A DNA stretch of 64,000 bases, taken from contig QCBN01000001.1 in the NCBI GenBank assembly GCA_003281585.1, positions 294,247 through 358,246 of the forward strand, written 5' to 3'. Within the stretch, counting starts at the first letter, position 1, and each line of letters opens with the position of its first letter. The translations under genes were made by a program, and so were the position numbers. The DNA is from Prochlorococcus sp. AG-347-I15 (GTDB lineage: Bacteria > Cyanobacteriota > Cyanobacteriia > PCC-6307 > Cyanobiaceae). Positions 9,524-20,513 of this stretch are shown here, in pieces. The notes under the pieces are model-generated. The model ran no database searches, was not told the origin of the DNA, and saw nothing but the letters and a program-made list of their open reading frames with translations.

Positions 9524-9640
9524 TTAACCCTGACGCTGTTTATTGCGAGGTCTTTTCTTGTTGATAACATAGATTTTACCTCTTCTCCTCACGATCTGAT
9601 CGTCAGGACTAATTTTTTTGACTGAAGATCGGACCTTCAT
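9524..9640 (-). CDS. rpmJ: 50S ribosomal protein L36 without zinc cysteines
   Basis: A 38-residue ORF beginning [10 protein letters not shown] and ending RNKQRQG, which are the invariant ends of L36. It lies exactly where rpmJ belongs, between adk and rpsM. Zinc-binding L36 has a CxxC plus Cys/His ligands in the middle. Here those positions read ISPDDQIV and INKK, with no cysteine at all, so this is the zinc-independent (C-minus) form. The family identity is certain from both ends and the synteny. Confidence 0.93.
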   Translation of the reverse strand: MKVRSSVKKISPDDQIVRRRGKIYVINKKRPRNKQRQG

Positions 9641-9685
9641 AGGGTTTTAACAAATATAACGTTAATACTTTATTCTACATCATCA

Positions 9686-10234
9686 TCAAGCCATTTTTTG
9701 TTTGATATCAGAGGAAATGATTTTTAAATCTCTATCAGCATCAATATATTCTAGCAATGAGAGATCCTTAAAATATTGAATCAATGGTTCTGTAGTTTTT
9801 TTATAAATGTCAACTCTTGTTCTAATTGTCTGTTCCGTATCATCTTTTCTACCTCTTAAAAGCAAACGCTTAATAAGTACTTCTACTGGAATATCTAAAT
9901 AAAAAACTACTTCTAAAGGTTGATTTATTTCAGTTAAAACCTCATTCAATGAATTTGCTTGAGATAAATTTCTTGGGTAACCATCTAGAATCCAACCACT
10001 ATTATCCTTGACTAAATTTTGTTTTACTATCCTTAAAACAAGTTCATCATTAACAAGTTCACCACGATTCATAATATCTTTTACCTGAATACCCAAGTTA
10101 GTATTCATTTCGATTTCTTTTCTTAATAATTCACCAGTAGAAAGGTGTAAATAAGAATTAGTATAACTTAGCAATTCTGCTTGAGTCCCTTTCCCTGCTC
10201 CAGGAGCCCCTAAAAATAGTATATGTTTCTTCAT
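9686..10234 (-). CDS. adk: Adenylate kinase
   Basis: AMP + ATP to 2 ADP. The P-loop [10 protein letters not shown] is at residues 9-18, the AMP-binding region [13 protein letters not shown] follows, and DGYPRN is the conserved AMP-site motif. The protein is short (182 aa), with a minimal LID ([13 protein letters not shown]) and no zinc-LID insertion. Its ATG overlaps the secY TAA by one base (TAATG), suggesting translational coupling in the classic secY-adk pair. Confidence 0.96.
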   Translation of the reverse strand: MKKHILFLGAPGAGKGTQAELLSYTNSYLHLSTGELLRKEIEMNTNLGIQVKDIMNRGELVNDELVLRIVKQNLVKDNSGWILDGYPRNLSQANSLNEVLTEINQPLEVVFYLDIPVEVLIKRLLLRGRKDDTEQTIRTRVDIYKKTTEPLIQYFKDLSLLEYIDADRDLKIISSDIKQKMA

Positions 10235-11553
10235 TAATTATTAATTAGTCCCTCATACCTTTGAGAAATAACATAAGTTTGAATTTGCTTAGCAGTATCT
10301 ATAGCAACACCGACTAGAATAAGTAATGAAGTTGCTCCTAAACCTTGAAAAGTCTGAACGTTTGTAGCCCTCTCTACTGCAGCAGGAATGATAGCTACCG
10401 AACCTAGAAATAATCCTCCCAACAATGTCAACCTATTTTGTATACCTGATAGGTAGTTTGCCGTATTAGTTCCTGGTCTAACTCCTGGTATCGCTACACC
10501 TCCTTTCTTTAAATTTGAAGCTACATCAACTGGATTGATAGTAAGAGATGCATAAAAATAAGAGAACCCCAAGATCAATGAGAAAAATGTAAGAGCATAT
10601 GGCCATGGATTAGAAGATCCTGGATTTAAACTACTCGCTAACTTTATTAAGACTGGATTTCCCGTAACATTTGCAATAGTTATAGGTAAAAAGATTAAAG
10701 CAGATGCAAATATAATAGGCATTACGCCTCCTGCGTTTAATTTCAAAGGTAAATAACTTTGCCTAGTAGGAAGTAGTGTTGAATTTCCTATTTGCCTTTT
10801 TGCACTAACAATAGGAATTCGTCTTGCTCCCTCTTGGACAAAAATAATCCCAATAATTGTCAGTAAAAATACTCCAAGTAAAACTGCTATACCTAGAACA
10901 TCTCCCCTATCGCCAGTTTGAGCCTTTTCAATTGTTGAACTTAGAGCTTTAGGTAAAGTCGAAACAATATTCAAAAATATTACCAGTGAAGCTCCTTGAC
11001 CTATCCCTTTCTCCGTGATAATTTCACTAAACCACATAACTAACATTGAGCCAGTAACTAAGGCAATAGAAGTTTGTAGGACAAATGTAGTTTCACTTAT
11101 CCCCTGAATAGCATATTGTCTGAGAATTAAGGAAAATATTATACTTTGTAAAAACCCCCATCCTAATGAAACATATCTTGTTATTTGAGCAATTTTTCTT
11201 CTTCCCGCTTCTCCTTCATTTTTTTGTAAATCTTCAAGAACAGGCAATGAAGCCGTGAGAAGTTGAATAATAATTGATGCGTTGATAAAAGGAAGTATGC
11301 CTAACGCGAATATTCCAAGAGTTGAAATTCCTCCTCCAGTAAAAATATCTAAAAAACCTATTAATTGACCCCCTTGATCTATAAAACTTTTAAAAGCAAC
11401 CCTATCAATACCTGGCATGGGAATATAGATACCAAGTCTTACTAAAAGAAGAAGACCTAAAGTTGTTAAGACTCTACTCCTAAGCTCTTTATTTAAAAAT
11501 AATTGGGAAAGTATTTCGGAAGCGCTAGGATTTCTACTTTTGTTAACAAACAT
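10234..11553 (-). CDS. secY: Protein translocase subunit SecY
   Basis: Central channel of the Sec translocon, used in cyanobacteria for both plasma and thylakoid membranes. It has 439 residues with about ten hydrophobic segments. The [10 protein letters not shown] start of TM1, the [15 protein letters not shown] region of TM2, and the cytoplasmic loop REGARRIPI-type motif (QEGARRIPI) are visible. It lies after rplO and is coupled to adk, as in most bacteria. Confidence 0.97.
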   Translation of the reverse strand: MFVNKSRNPSASEILSQLFLNKELRSRVLTTLGLLLLVRLGIYIPMPGIDRVAFKSFIDQGGQLIGFLDIFTGGGISTLGIFALGILPFINASIIIQLLTASLPVLEDLQKNEGEAGRRKIAQITRYVSLGWGFLQSIIFSLILRQYAIQGISETTFVLQTSIALVTGSMLVMWFSEIITEKGIGQGASLVIFLNIVSTLPKALSSTIEKAQTGDRGDVLGIAVLLGVFLLTIIGIIFVQEGARRIPIVSAKRQIGNSTLLPTRQSYLPLKLNAGGVMPIIFASALIFLPITIANVTGNPVLIKLASSLNPGSSNPWPYALTFFSLILGFSYFYASLTINPVDVASNLKKGGVAIPGVRPGTNTANYLSGIQNRLTLLGGLFLGSVAIIPAAVERATNVQTFQGLGATSLLILVGVAIDTAKQIQTYVISQRYEGLINN

Positions 11554-11581
11554 TTTGAAACTTTCCTAAATTTTTAAAAAT

Positions 11582-12040
11582 TTATTTATTGTTTATAAGC
11601 TCGCAGGATCCACCTGCGTCCTCAATTTTTTGTTTTGCAACTTTTGTAAATGCATGAGCTTGGACTTTTAGCTTTACATTAATTTTTCCATTACCAAGAA
11701 TTTTTAAAGGAAATTTTGGTTTAAAGATTAATCCCTTCTTAACTAGTGAGTCAAGGTTAACTGTATCGTTATCTTTGAAATCATTTAATTTTTCTAAATT
11801 GATTATGGAAAAGTTTTTTTGATTAATTATTTCAAAGTGCTTTAATTTAGGAACCCTTCTATAAAGTGGCATTTGGCCACCTTCAAAACCTGGACGTGTA
11901 GGTCTTCCAGAACGTGACTTTTGTCCTCTCATTCCAAAACCACATGATGCACCCTGACCGGCTGCAATTCCTCTACCCTTTCTTAATTTTTTCTTTCTCG
12001 AGCCAGAGTTTGATTTAAGTGTATTTAATGTTGAAGTCAT
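11582..12040 (-). CDS. rplO: 50S ribosomal protein L15
   Basis: L15, 152 residues. The Gly/Arg-rich N-terminal extension ([29 protein letters not shown]) and [15 protein letters not shown] are diagnostic. An ORF start eight codons earlier exists, but the ATG at 12040 matches the usual [11 protein letters not shown] start and leaves a 4-base gap to rpsE. Confidence 0.95.
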   Translation of the reverse strand: MTSTLNTLKSNSGSRKKKLRKGRGIAAGQGASCGFGMRGQKSRSGRPTRPGFEGGQMPLYRRVPKLKHFEIINQKNFSIINLEKLNDFKDNDTVNLDSLVKKGLIFKPKFPLKILGNGKINVKLKVQAHAFTKVAKQKIEDAGGSCELINNK

Positions 12041-12044
12041 AACT

Positions 12045-12665
12045 TTAAGAATAGAGCTGTTCAAGTGAAATGCCTCTCTCCCTTGAGGCAGATTTGTGTG
12101 TTCTTAATTGAGCAAGAGCTACCATAGCAGCTCTTGCATTATTCAAAGGTGTTTTACTACCCAATCTTTTTGCTAAGACATTTTTTATGCCGGCTAATTC
12201 TAAAACTGTTCTTATTGAACCACCAGCAATTACACCAGTACCTGGGGCAGCTGGTCTAATTAGTACATTAGCAGCACCATCTCGACCTTTAGATAAGGTC
12301 GGTATCGAATTATTTGGAGTTAAAGGAACCCTAACAAGATTCTTTTTACCATCTGAAACTCCCTTTCTCACAGCACCAATGACATCCCCTGCTTTACCAA
12401 CTCCAACTCCAACTTGACCTTTCTCATTACCTACAACAACAATTGCTCTAAAACTCATTTTTTTTCCACCCTTAACAGTTTTAGAAACACGTCGAATTTG
12501 GACAACTCTTTCTTGCCAATCAGAATCTCTCTCTAGATTTTTTGAATCGCCTCTTCTATTTCTTTTTCGATCATTACGATTATTCTTTTTTTGTTCTACG
12601 GGCATAGCTCCAGGAACGTTATCGTTCTTAGATTGAATTTCTTGTTTTGTTGGAGTGTCAGTCAT
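12045..12665 (-). CDS. rpsE: 30S ribosomal protein S5
   Basis: S5, 206 residues, at the mRNA entry tunnel. The first ~45 residues are a charged Asn/Lys/Arg-rich extension common in cyanobacteria. The S5 domain follows with [22 protein letters not shown] and the [13 protein letters not shown] and [16 protein letters not shown] motifs. Confidence 0.97.
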   Translation of the reverse strand: MTDTPTKQEIQSKNDNVPGAMPVEQKKNNRNDRKRNRRGDSKNLERDSDWQERVVQIRRVSKTVKGGKKMSFRAIVVVGNEKGQVGVGVGKAGDVIGAVRKGVSDGKKNLVRVPLTPNNSIPTLSKGRDGAANVLIRPAAPGTGVIAGGSIRTVLELAGIKNVLAKRLGSKTPLNNARAAMVALAQLRTHKSASRERGISLEQLYS

Positions 12666-12681
12666 AATAAAAAATTAAAAG

Positions 12682-13050
12682 TTAAAATTCTAGGCCAGCT
12701 TCACGAGCAGCGTCTGCAAGTGCCTTTACTCTGCCGTGATATAAATTACCTCCACGGTCAAAAATTACTTGCTTAATACCTTTTTTTATAGCTCTCTTAG
12801 CTAATAATTTTCCAACAATGGAAGAAGAATTACAATCAGCAGATAATTTCTCAGATTTTTCTCTCAGTTCCTTATCAACAGTTGAAGCTGAACAAATAGT
12901 TGATTGAGCGCTATCATCTATGACCTGGGCATAAATATGGTTATTAGAGCGAAAAACAGATAATCTTGGACGCGTTGCATCTCCAATTAAGAATCTCCTT
13001 AATCTTCTATGTCTTTTTTGGGTTTGTAATTTCCTGGAAAGTTTGGTCAT
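12682..13050 (-). CDS. rplR: 50S ribosomal protein L18
   Basis: L18, 122 residues, a 5S rRNA binder. Signatures: [20 protein letters not shown] and the C-terminal [26 protein letters not shown]. It lies between rplF and rpsE in standard spc order. Confidence 0.97.
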   Translation of the reverse strand: MTKLSRKLQTQKRHRRLRRFLIGDATRPRLSVFRSNNHIYAQVIDDSAQSTICSASTVDKELREKSEKLSADCNSSSIVGKLLAKRAIKKGIKQVIFDRGGNLYHGRVKALADAAREAGLEF

Positions 13051-13064
13051 TTTTTTAATTCGAA

Positions 13065-13604
13065 TTATTTTTTGCCAGATTTACCAGCTTTTCTGAGAAT
13101 TCTCTCATCATGGTATTTAATTCCTTTTCCTTTATATGGCTCTGGAGGTCTAATTGATCTGATTTTTGCTGCTTCATTGCCAACAATTTCCTTATCAATT
13201 CCAGATACGGTAACGTTTGTATTACTCTCAACTTTGTATGTTATACCATCAGGGGGGATCATTTCTACAGGATGACTATATCCTGCACTTACAACTAGAT
13301 TTTTACCTTTTACTTGTGCTCTTGATCCAACGCCAATAATTTCTAGTTTCTTTGAAAAACCTTGGCTAACCCCTTCAACCATATTTGCAATTAAGGCTCT
13401 ACATAAACCATGTCTCTGCCTTGAATATATTTTGGTTGTAGTAGGACTTACGACAACAGTATTATCTTTCTTATCAAAACTAACTCCCTCAGGCATGAGA
13501 CGTTTTAACTCACCCTTTGGGCCTTTAACTGTAACTGTTAATCCATCAAAATCAACTGTAACTTTCTCTGGAATAAGTACTGGTGTTTTTCCGATTCTTG
13601 ACAT
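13065..13604 (-). CDS. rplF: 50S ribosomal protein L6
   Basis: L6, 179 residues, two repeated domains. [12 protein letters not shown] start, [11 protein letters not shown] in the first domain, and the near-invariant [14 protein letters not shown]-terminal motif. It lies 12 bases after rpsH. Confidence 0.98.
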   Translation of the reverse strand: MSRIGKTPVLIPEKVTVDFDGLTVTVKGPKGELKRLMPEGVSFDKKDNTVVVSPTTTKIYSRQRHGLCRALIANMVEGVSQGFSKKLEIIGVGSRAQVKGKNLVVSAGYSHPVEMIPPDGITYKVESNTNVTVSGIDKEIVGNEAAKIRSIRPPEPYKGKGIKYHDERILRKAGKSGKK

Positions 13605-13616
13605 GATTAATTCTCC

Positions 13617-14018
13617 TTAATAAACATAGCAGAGCACTTCGCCGCCAATGCCTTGCTTTCTAGCATCGCGATCACTCATAACGCCTTTAGAAGTTGAAAT
13701 TATAGCAACTCCAAGACCTCCAAGTACTTTTGGTAAACCTCTAGTATTTTTATATATTCTCAAACCAGGTTTACTAACTCTTTGCATGGATCGGATAGTA
13801 GGAAATTTGTTTTTACCACTATATTTGAGACCGAGTATTATTTGTGATTTATAACCCTCACCTTCCTCATTAATATCAGAAATGAATCCTTCTTTTTGCA
13901 GCACTTTGGCGATACTTAAGGACATTTTTGAACCTGGTATTGTTGTGGTTGTATGCTTTTTTTGACTCGCATTTCTAATTCGAGTAAGCATATCTGAAAT
14001 AGGATCGTGATTTGACAT
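13617..14018 (-). CDS. rpsH: 30S ribosomal protein S8
   Basis: S8, 133 residues, a primary 16S binder and in E. coli the autogenous repressor of the spc operon. Signatures: [13 protein letters not shown] at the N-terminus and [25 protein letters not shown] at the C-terminus. Confidence 0.98.
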   Translation of the reverse strand: MSNHDPISDMLTRIRNASQKKHTTTTIPGSKMSLSIAKVLQKEGFISDINEEGEGYKSQIILGLKYSGKNKFPTIRSMQRVSKPGLRIYKNTRGLPKVLGGLGVAIISTSKGVMSDRDARKQGIGGEVLCYVY

Positions 14019-14027
14019 AGTTTTAAT

Positions 14028-14567
14028 TTAATTCTTACTAAAAGGCATTCCTAACTCCTGCAAAAGAGCTTTACCTTCTTGATCTGATTTTGCACTAGTG
14101 ACAATAGTTATATCCATACCTCTTATTGAATCTATTTTATCAAAAGAGATTTCAGGAAAAATCAATTGCTCTTTCACTCCAACAGTATAATTCCCTCTCC
14201 CATCGAAACTTTTTGGATTAACCCCTCTAAAGTCTCTAATTCTTGGTAAAGCTAGATTTATAAATCTCTCCAAAAAGGAATACATCCTATCTCCTCTCAA
14301 AGTAACAGTACAACCAATTGGCATGCCTTCACGAATTTTAAAACCCGCGATAGCTTTTTTAGCCCTAGTTACGAGGGCCTTTTGTCCTGTAATTGTTGCC
14401 ATTTCGTTTAAAGAGGCTTCTAGAGCTTTCGAATTTGAAGCTGCCTCACCAAGACCTCTGTTAACGTTGACTTTGACAACTTTAGGTACTTGATGAATAT
14501 TTTTAAGACCAAGATCCTTTAATAGTTTTGGTCTTATTGATTCTTTGTAGCGATTTTTTAGAGTCAT
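14028..14567 (-). CDS. rplE: 50S ribosomal protein L5
   Basis: L5, 179 residues, binding 5S rRNA. Signatures: [33 protein letters not shown], and [15 protein letters not shown]. Its start follows a 74-base gap behind rplX, the widest gap in the rplC-secY stretch, which holds a small hairpin. Confidence 0.98.
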   Translation of the reverse strand: MTLKNRYKESIRPKLLKDLGLKNIHQVPKVVKVNVNRGLGEAASNSKALEASLNEMATITGQKALVTRAKKAIAGFKIREGMPIGCTVTLRGDRMYSFLERFINLALPRIRDFRGVNPKSFDGRGNYTVGVKEQLIFPEISFDKIDSIRGMDITIVTSAKSDQEGKALLQELGMPFSKN

Positions 14568-14578
14568 AATTTTTTGTT

Positions 14579-14600
14579 AATTCTGGTCTTTGTCAGAATT
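14579..14600 (-). promoter_or_regulatory. Small hairpin upstream of rplE
   Basis: AATTCTG (14579-14585) and CAGAATT (14594-14600) form a 7-bp stem with an 8-base loop about 12 bases before the rplE start. In E. coli the S8 translational repressor site lies at the rplX-rplE junction. Here only the position matches; I do not see the S8 rRNA-like core. Confidence 0.3.
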
Positions 14601-14641
14601 GATAAATTAGAAAAAGTTGAAATCTGGTTTCTGATGAAAAA

Positions 14642-14998
14642 TTAATCAATTACTTCACCAGTTTTCTTCAATCTTCTTTTCTTAACCCCCTCTTTATCAA
14701 TAAAGTATTCAATCTTGCTTGTAAGATTTTTATCCTTTGAAAAAAACATTACATTTGATGCATGTAAAGATGCTTCTTCTGTAAGTATTCTTCCAGTTTC
14801 TCCTTCCTGGGTTGGTTTTACATGTTTAGTCCTAAGATTAATTCCTTTTACAACTACCCTATTTTCAAGAGGGATAGTTTTTAAAACCTCACCAGTTTTC
14901 CCTTTTTCCTTTCCATTAATTACCTTTACCAAATCTCCAGTTTTGATTCTCATTTTTATTCTCTGGAAATTTTTCTTTTGTTTTAATGAATCCAACAT
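14642..14998 (-). CDS. rplX: 50S ribosomal protein L24
   Basis: L24, 118 residues. The KOW motif is visible in [20 protein letters not shown], and the [20 protein letters not shown] stretch follows. It carries about 15 residues before the usual MRIKTGDLV start, so an internal ATG at residue 16 is an alternative start. The upstream ATG abuts rplN. Confidence 0.95.
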   Translation of the reverse strand: MLDSLKQKKNFQRIKMRIKTGDLVKVINGKEKGKTGEVLKTIPLENRVVVKGINLRTKHVKPTQEGETGRILTEEASLHASNVMFFSKDKNLTSKIEYFIDKEGVKKRRLKKTGEVID

Positions 14999-15364
14999 TT
15001 AAATCACCTCCGGAGCAAGAGAAACAATTTTTGTATAATTTTTATCCCGCAGTTCTCTAGCTACAGGACCAAAAACTCTCGTACCTTTTGGATTCTTATC
15101 TTCATTAATCAATACTGCCGCATTATCATCAAATCTGATTGAATTACCAGTATTTCTTCTTAATGTTGCTTTAGTTCTGACGATAACAGCTTTAACAACT
15201 TCAGATTTCTTAACTCCCATGTTAGGAAGAGCATCTTTTACAGTTGCTACGATTACATCTCCTACATGCGCATATCTTCTATTAGAACCTAAAACCCTGA
15301 TACATTGGAGTCTTTTCGCTCCGCTATTATCGGCAACTGTTAAATAAGTTTCCTGTTGAATCAT
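14999..15364 (-). CDS. rplN: 50S ribosomal protein L14
   Basis: L14, 121 residues, at a subunit bridge. [26 protein letters not shown] start and the [23 protein letters not shown] end are near invariant. The start overlaps the rpsQ stop by four bases. Confidence 0.98.
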
Positions 15365-15627
15365 TTTTTAACCTCCTTAGCGTGACTTGTTTTATTGAGA
15401 ATCTCTTCTATTGCCCATCTTTTATGAGCACTGAGCGGTCTAGTTTCTCTAATTTTAACCCGATCACCTAAAACACATATATTTTCTGGATCATGCGCTT
15501 TATATCGTGTAGTTCTACTTACAATTTTTTTATAAGTGGGATGTGGATATCTGTTAATAACAGCAACGACAACTGTTTTATCCATTTTGTCGCTGACTAC
15601 AGTACCAATTCTTTCTTTAAGTGCCAT
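15361..15627 (-). CDS. rpsQ: 30S ribosomal protein S17
   Basis: S17, 88 residues. [20 protein letters not shown] and the [18 protein letters not shown] motif identify it. It has an ATG preceded by 9 bases after rpmC and overlaps rplN at its end. Confidence 0.97.
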
Positions 15628-15636
15628 AACTAATAA

Positions 15637-15855
15637 TTAATCAGAAGTTGTTTTAGAAGCAGATTGACTCTTACTGAGAGTGAGTAATTGCGCAACTTGT
15701 TTCTTGATAATTTTAAATTTATGAGTTTCATTGAGCTGTCTTGTAGCTTGTTTGAATCTCAAATCAAAAAGATCTTTTCGTAATTGGTCAATCTTTTCAG
15801 TAATTTGTTCAGAATTTAATTTTTTAAATTCCTTAAGTGACTCTGAGTTTTTCAT
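15637..15855 (-). CDS. rpmC: 50S ribosomal protein L29
   Basis: L29, 72 residues, a helical hairpin at the tunnel exit. It has the [24 protein letters not shown] core. Its start overlaps the rplP stop by four bases. Confidence 0.96.
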   Translation of the reverse strand: MKNSESLKEFKKLNSEQITEKIDQLRKDLFDLRFKQATRQLNETHKFKIIKKQVAQLLTLSKSQSASKTTSD

Positions 15856-16334
15856 TGTTTAACCTCCTCTTGAGATTTTTTACTATTTTTTGTATTTTCT
15901 TGGGAGGAATTTTCTAGATTTTTATCAATGGATATAAATTTAGTTTTTACAGGCAGTTTGTATTGAGCCAGACGCATAGCTTCCTTTGCAGTTTCCTCAG
16001 TGATATCCTCACCACCCATTTCAAAAAGTATTCTTCCAGGTTTTACAACTGCGACCCAAAACTCTGGATTACCTTTACCAGAACCCATTCTGGTTTCAGC
16101 AGGTCTCATGGTTACGGGTTTATCAGGAAATATTCTTATCCAGATTTGACCACCTCGTTTGATGTATCTGGTCATAGCTCTTCTGCTTGCTTCAATCTGA
16201 CGTGCAGTTACCCAGCCACAGTCTTGAGCTTGGAGAGCAAATTGACCAAATGCAATAGTATTACCCTTTGAGGCTACACCCCTCATTCTGCCTCTATGTT
16301 GTTTACGGAATTTAGTACGTTTTGGACTAAGCAT
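15852..16334 (-). CDS. rplP: 50S ribosomal protein L16
   Basis: L16, 160 residues, near the peptidyl-transferase and A site. [17 protein letters not shown] start, [19 protein letters not shown], and [19 protein letters not shown] are diagnostic. A Ser/Asn/Lys-rich tail of about 20 residues extends beyond the family core. Confidence 0.97.
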   Translation of the reverse strand: MLSPKRTKFRKQHRGRMRGVASKGNTIAFGQFALQAQDCGWVTARQIEASRRAMTRYIKRGGQIWIRIFPDKPVTMRPAETRMGSGKGNPEFWVAVVKPGRILFEMGGEDITEETAKEAMRLAQYKLPVKTKFISIDKNLENSSQENTKNSKKSQEEVKQ

Positions 16335-16345
16335 TTTTATACCTC

Positions 16346-17077
16346 CTATGAATTCTCATTTGAACGATCCTCAAATTGCTGAGGTCTTCTACTAGCTTTC
16401 CTCTTGGGGCTCGCACCCACAGGGATAGTTTGTTCTTCTTTAGGGAGAACTTCACCTTTGAAAACCCAAACTTTAATGCCTAAAACACCGTAAGTTGTAT
16501 TAGCTTCACGTGTTGCATAGTCAATTTCAGCTCTCAATGTATGTAATGGAACTCTACCTTCTCTAGTCCATTCAGTTCTCGCTATTTCAGCACCATTCAG
16601 CCTTCCCCCTACTTGAATTTTAAGACCTAAGACTCCAGCCCTTTGAGCCCTTTGTAAGGCCATCCTTATAGTTCTTCTAAATGCGACCCTTTTTTCAAGT
16701 TGTTGCGATATATATTCGGCTAGTAAAAAAGCATCAGCATCTACTCGTTCAACTTCTACAACGTTTATTCTAACTTGCCTTGTTCTATCCCCTATAGTTT
16801 TTTGAATGCCAGATCTTAATTCTTCAATTCCACTTCCTTGTCTTCCAACTATAACTCCCGGTCTTGCAGTTTTTAATTCAAGTTCCAATTGGTCAGCTTT
16901 TCTTGCTATTAAAACATCGCTAATTCCTGCTGCTCCATATTTTTTTTGTATGAAGGTACGAATTTTAAAATCTTCTTGGAGAAGAATTGGATATGTTTTA
17001 GAGGTAGCAAACCATTTAGAGCGATGCTCTTGAGTAATTCCTAACCTTAGTCCAGAAGGATGTATTTTATGTCCCAT
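16346..17077 (-). CDS. rpsC: 30S ribosomal protein S3
   Basis: S3, 243 residues, at the mRNA entry site. [13 protein letters not shown] start, the KH domain [15 protein letters not shown], and the C-terminal [21 protein letters not shown] motif. Its ATG shares a base with the rplV stop. Confidence 0.98.
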   Translation of the reverse strand: MGHKIHPSGLRLGITQEHRSKWFATSKTYPILLQEDFKIRTFIQKKYGAAGISDVLIARKADQLELELKTARPGVIVGRQGSGIEELRSGIQKTIGDRTRQVRINVVEVERVDADAFLLAEYISQQLEKRVAFRRTIRMALQRAQRAGVLGLKIQVGGRLNGAEIARTEWTREGRVPLHTLRAEIDYATREANTTYGVLGIKVWVFKGEVLPKEEQTIPVGASPKRKASRRPQQFEDRSNENS

Positions 17078-17463
17078 TAGTTTTGTACCTCCGCATTAGT
17101 TTGAGTAGGAGCAGATTCAACAGAAATACTAATATGGCAAGTCTGTTTTTTAATTGAAAAAGCTCGACCTTGAGCTCTAGGTCTATACCTTTTCATTACT
17201 GGACCACTATTAGCCCATGCAGAGGAAATAACTAAGTTAGATGGATCCATTCCAAGGTTATGTTCTGCATTGGCAACCGCAGATCTTAGAACTTTAGTAA
17301 TGGGGTATGTAGATCTGTAAGGCATAAATTCCAGCATAATCAATGCATCTCTATAAGACTTACCCCTTATCTGATCCAAAACTCTTCTCACTTTAGAGGC
17401 TGATCCGCGAACGTAATTCCCATGAGCAATTGCTGTTTTAGTTGTTTCAGTTGTTTTTGTCAT
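17077..17463 (-). CDS. rplV: 50S ribosomal protein L22
   Basis: L22, 128 residues, lining the exit tunnel. [21 protein letters not shown] and [20 protein letters not shown] are visible. It overlaps rpsS by four bases and rpsC by one, a compact coupled run. Confidence 0.97.
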
Positions 17464-17738
17464 GATTTTGCTCCTTTCTTATCTCTTATGTGACCTCGGT
17501 AAGTGCGTGTAGGAGCAAATTCACCAAGTTTATGACCAATCATTTGTTCAGTAATAAATACTGGAATATGAGTCTTGCCATTATGTACGGCGATTGTGTG
17601 ACCAATCATTAAAGGTAAAATCGTAGAGGATCTCGACCAAGTTTTGATAACAGACTTGTCATTATCAGTATTTTGTTTTTCTACCTTCTTGAGCAGGCTA
17701 TCTGCTATAAAAGGTCCTTTTTTTAGTGAACGTCCCAT
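17460..17738 (-). CDS. rpsS: 30S ribosomal protein S19
   Basis: S19, 92 residues. I use the ATG at 17738 ([13 protein letters not shown]), the universal S19 start. The frame is open to 17831, but that upstream part lies inside the rplB 3' end and reads as non-ribosomal hydrophobic sequence. [28 protein letters not shown] marks the RNA-binding core. Confidence 0.97.
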
Positions 17739-17775
17739 GATTATGAAATAGAAATTGAAATAATAAATGAAGTAA

Positions 17776-18639
17776 TCAAGAGTCTCTACCTCCTCTACTC
17801 CTCTTAGAAACGCGACGGCGTCTTCGAACAACTAATTTATTACTTGGTTTGTTCTTTTTACGTGTCTTTAATCCAAGAGCTGGTTTACCCCATGGAGTAA
17901 CTGGTCCTGCTCTACCAATTGGTGCTTTTCCCTCTCCTCCTCCATGTGGATGATCACATGGGTTCATTACACTACCTCTTACTTGAGGCCTTCTTCCAAG
18001 CCATCTTCTTCTTCCTGCTTTACCTAAGCTAGTATTTCTTATTTCTGAATTACCAACTTCACCAAGAGTTGCGTAGCATTCTTTTCTTACAAGTCTTACC
18101 TCGGTAGATGGGAGTTTTAAAGCAACATAATCTCCCTCTTTTGCCATAACTTGAGCACTAGCCCCTGCAGATCTAACCATCTGAGCACCCCTGCCTGCAT
18201 ATAACTCAACACAATGAACACTAGAACCTAATGGCATAACTGAAAGTGGCATTGCATTACCATCTTCAATTGGAACACTTTCTCCAGATATGACATTTTG
18301 TCCGACTTTTACTCCTGCTGGAGCGATGATATATCTTTTTTCCCCATCTTCATAGAATAAAAGTGCCAGCCTTGCATTTCTATGAGGATCGTAGTGTATA
18401 GCTGCAACTTTAGCATTTATGTTTCTTTTATCTCTTCTAAAGTCAACTAATCTATATTGCCTTTTGTGACCACCTCCACGATGTCGACAAGTGATAACTC
18501 CACGATTATTCCTGCCTTTAACTCTATGTTTTGAAACTATTAGTGATCTTTCAGGTTTTGCACTTGTTATTTCACTAAAGTCAGTAACTACTCTCTGCCT
18601 AGTACCAGGTGTATAAGGTTTAAATTTACGGATTGCCAT
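17776..18639 (-). CDS. rplB: 50S ribosomal protein L2
   Basis: L2, 287 residues, required for peptidyl transfer and subunit joining. Signatures: [27 protein letters not shown], and [19 protein letters not shown] with the conserved His of the HPHGGGEG loop. The C-terminus is strongly basic. It lies between rplW and rpsS. Confidence 0.98.
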
Positions 18640-18651
18640 GATTAAAACTCC

Positions 18652-18954
18652 TTAAGATTCTGGAAATAGTTGGATTTTGTCTCCCTCAGCAAGACGCACA
18701 ATTGCCTTCTTGACCTGAGAACGTTTACCGGAAAATTTCCCGACTCTTCTTGTTCTCCTAGGAGGATTCATAGTGTTTACTCCTATGACTTTAACACTGA
18801 ATAAGGCTTCAACAGCTGCCTTTATTTGTGGTTTTGCAGCTCTATGATCTACTTCAAAAGTGTATTGGTTAAGATCTAGCGCATTTGTAGCTTTCTCAGT
18901 AATAACGGGCTTTCTTATTACATCGGCTAAACGAGAATCGAATAGTTTACTCAT
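18652..18954 (-). CDS. rplW: 50S ribosomal protein L23
   Basis: L23, 100 residues, the docking site for SRP and trigger factor at the tunnel exit. [15 protein letters not shown] and the [22 protein letters not shown] stretch identify it. It overlaps rplD by four bases. Confidence 0.97.
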   Translation of the reverse strand: MSKLFDSRLADVIRKPVITEKATNALDLNQYTFEVDHRAAKPQIKAAVEALFSVKVIGVNTMNPPRRTRRVGKFSGKRSQVKKAIVRLAEGDKIQLFPES

Positions 18955-19583
18955 GATGCATAAACCTCCTGAATTTTATCTATCGCTGATTGACCTATGA
19001 CCAATTTATTAGCATTGAGAATATCAAATACATTTAATTGATCGGCGGCAATTAATTTTACTTTTTCAATATTATTGATGGATTTTTTTATAACATCGGA
19101 CGGACTGTCAAGAATAACCAAAACTTTTTCAGTTTTATGTATACCTAATCGCTCAAGGCCATTTATGATATCACTTGTTTTAGGCTGCTTTAAAGTAGAT
19201 CCAAAATCTTCAACGGCCTTAATATCAGATACTCTAGACATAAGTGCTGTTCTAAGAGCTAATCTACGTTCCTTACGATTCATATCAAGATTGTAAGAAC
19301 GTGGCTTCGGTCCAAAAATAATTCCGCCACCAGGTCTTAAGGGTGTCCTTATTGATCCTTGACGGGCTCTTCCTGTACCTTTCTGTTTATATGGCTTTCT
19401 ACCACCACCACGCACTTCAGATCTCGTCAAAGTTGATGCTGTCCCCTGTCTTTTATTTGCTAACTGCCTAAGGACTGCTCTATGTATTAAGTCTGCTGAA
19501 GAAGTTTCCTTAGCAACTGCTAAATCGAGAGAAACTTTGCCTGACTTGTTACCATCCCACTTCAGAGTTTCAAGATTTGTCAT
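18951..19583 (-). CDS. rplD: 50S ribosomal protein L4
   Basis: L4, 210 residues. The tunnel loop [20 protein letters not shown] and FGPKPRSY are diagnostic. A strong Shine-Dalgarno (AAAGGAGGTG) sits upstream of its ATG inside the rplC end; the two genes overlap by four bases. L4 represses its own operon in E. coli; nothing in this sequence proves that here. Confidence 0.97.
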   Translation of the reverse strand: MTNLETLKWDGNKSGKVSLDLAVAKETSSADLIHRAVLRQLANKRQGTASTLTRSEVRGGGRKPYKQKGTGRARQGSIRTPLRPGGGIIFGPKPRSYNLDMNRKERRLALRTALMSRVSDIKAVEDFGSTLKQPKTSDIINGLERLGIHKTEKVLVILDSPSDVIKKSINNIEKVKLIAADQLNVFDILNANKLVIGQSAIDKIQEVYAS

Positions 19584-20233
19584 AATTTTTCACCTCCTTT
19601 TTTGCCTACAACATTATTTGGCTTAATGTTTATTACTGAGCCCGGCTTACCAGGGACAGAACCCTTTACTACAAGCAAATTTTTCTGATCATCAATTTTT
19701 AGAACTAACAAACCTTTAGTCGTAATCTGTTTTCCTCCATATCTTCCTGCCATTCTTTTACCAGGATAAATTCTGCCTGGGGTTGTTCCTGCTCCTGTAG
19801 ATCCAGGTGCTCTATGATTTTTTGAACCATGACTCATAGGACCTCTGCTAAAACCATGTCTTTTCTGGTAACCAGCAAAACCTCTACCCATAGATTTGCC
19901 ACTGATATCAACTTTTTGACCAACCTCAAAGTTTTTTACAGTTATTTGATTTCCGATTTCATAAGATGAAGTTTCTTCAACCCTGTATTCTTTCAAATGC
20001 TTTAAAAGTTCTTGACCTGATTTCAACAAATGTCCCTTTTCAGGCTTACTTATATGCTTATCTTTAGACAAACCATAACCTATTTGAACGGCAGTATAAC
20101 CATCCAAAGCGTTTGTTTTCAATTGAGTGATACGGCAAGGACCAGCTTCAATAAGAGTAACTGGCACCGAATTACCTTTTTCGTCGAAAAGTTGGGACAT
20201 GCCCAATTTTTTTCCTAAAATTCCTATAGACAT
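19580..20233 (-). CDS. rplC: 50S ribosomal protein L3
   Basis: L3, 217 residues, an assembly-initiating 23S binder. [18 protein letters not shown] start and the [24 protein letters not shown] loop are diagnostic. It is the first gene of the cluster here; rpsJ (S10), normally upstream, is not in this window. Confidence 0.98.
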   Translation of the reverse strand: MSIGILGKKLGMSQLFDEKGNSVPVTLIEAGPCRITQLKTNALDGYTAVQIGYGLSKDKHISKPEKGHLLKSGQELLKHLKEYRVEETSSYEIGNQITVKNFEVGQKVDISGKSMGRGFAGYQKRHGFSRGPMSHGSKNHRAPGSTGAGTTPGRIYPGKRMAGRYGGKQITTKGLLVLKIDDQKNLLVVKGSVPGKPGSVINIKPNNVVGKKGGEKL

Positions 20234-20314
20234 AAGACTAAATTAGGCTAGCTCGTAATAATTTTTAAATTATCTAAAACCTTTAGTTTTTAAGTTGAAG
20301 TTAATAAAAAAACA

Positions 20315-20320
20315 ATTATA
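20315..20320 (-). promoter_or_regulatory. Candidate -10 element for the ribosomal cluster
   Basis: A perfect TATAAT on the minus strand, about 80 bases before rplC. I see no good -35 at the standard distance. The 280-base divergent region 20234-20513 also holds, for ndhN on the plus strand, a TACAAT at 20454-20459 and a Shine-Dalgarno-like AAAGGA shortly before the ATG. No further gene is visible in it. Confidence 0.4.
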
Positions 20321-20513
20321 TAGAGGTTGAGACTTATCTAAAATCTAGATAGTTTCTCCTGGGATAAACCCACCTGTGTTTTTTAACGAAACGCTAAAAA
20401 ATGCGAAATTTTCAGAGGCTCGGCTAGCTTGCAAGCTTAAAAATTCACTGAGTTACAATTGTACATCATCAAGTACCATAAAATAAAATAAAATTTAAAT
20501 AAAGGAAATTTTT

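Noticed and set aside
17739-17831. Longer rpsS start
   Set aside because: It lies in the rplB end; the ATG at 17738 gives the universal MGRSLKKG start.
20341-20400. CCTGGGATAAACCCACC as a terminator or leader hairpin
   Set aside because: The stem is only about 4 bp and the T-run lies too far; insufficient to call.
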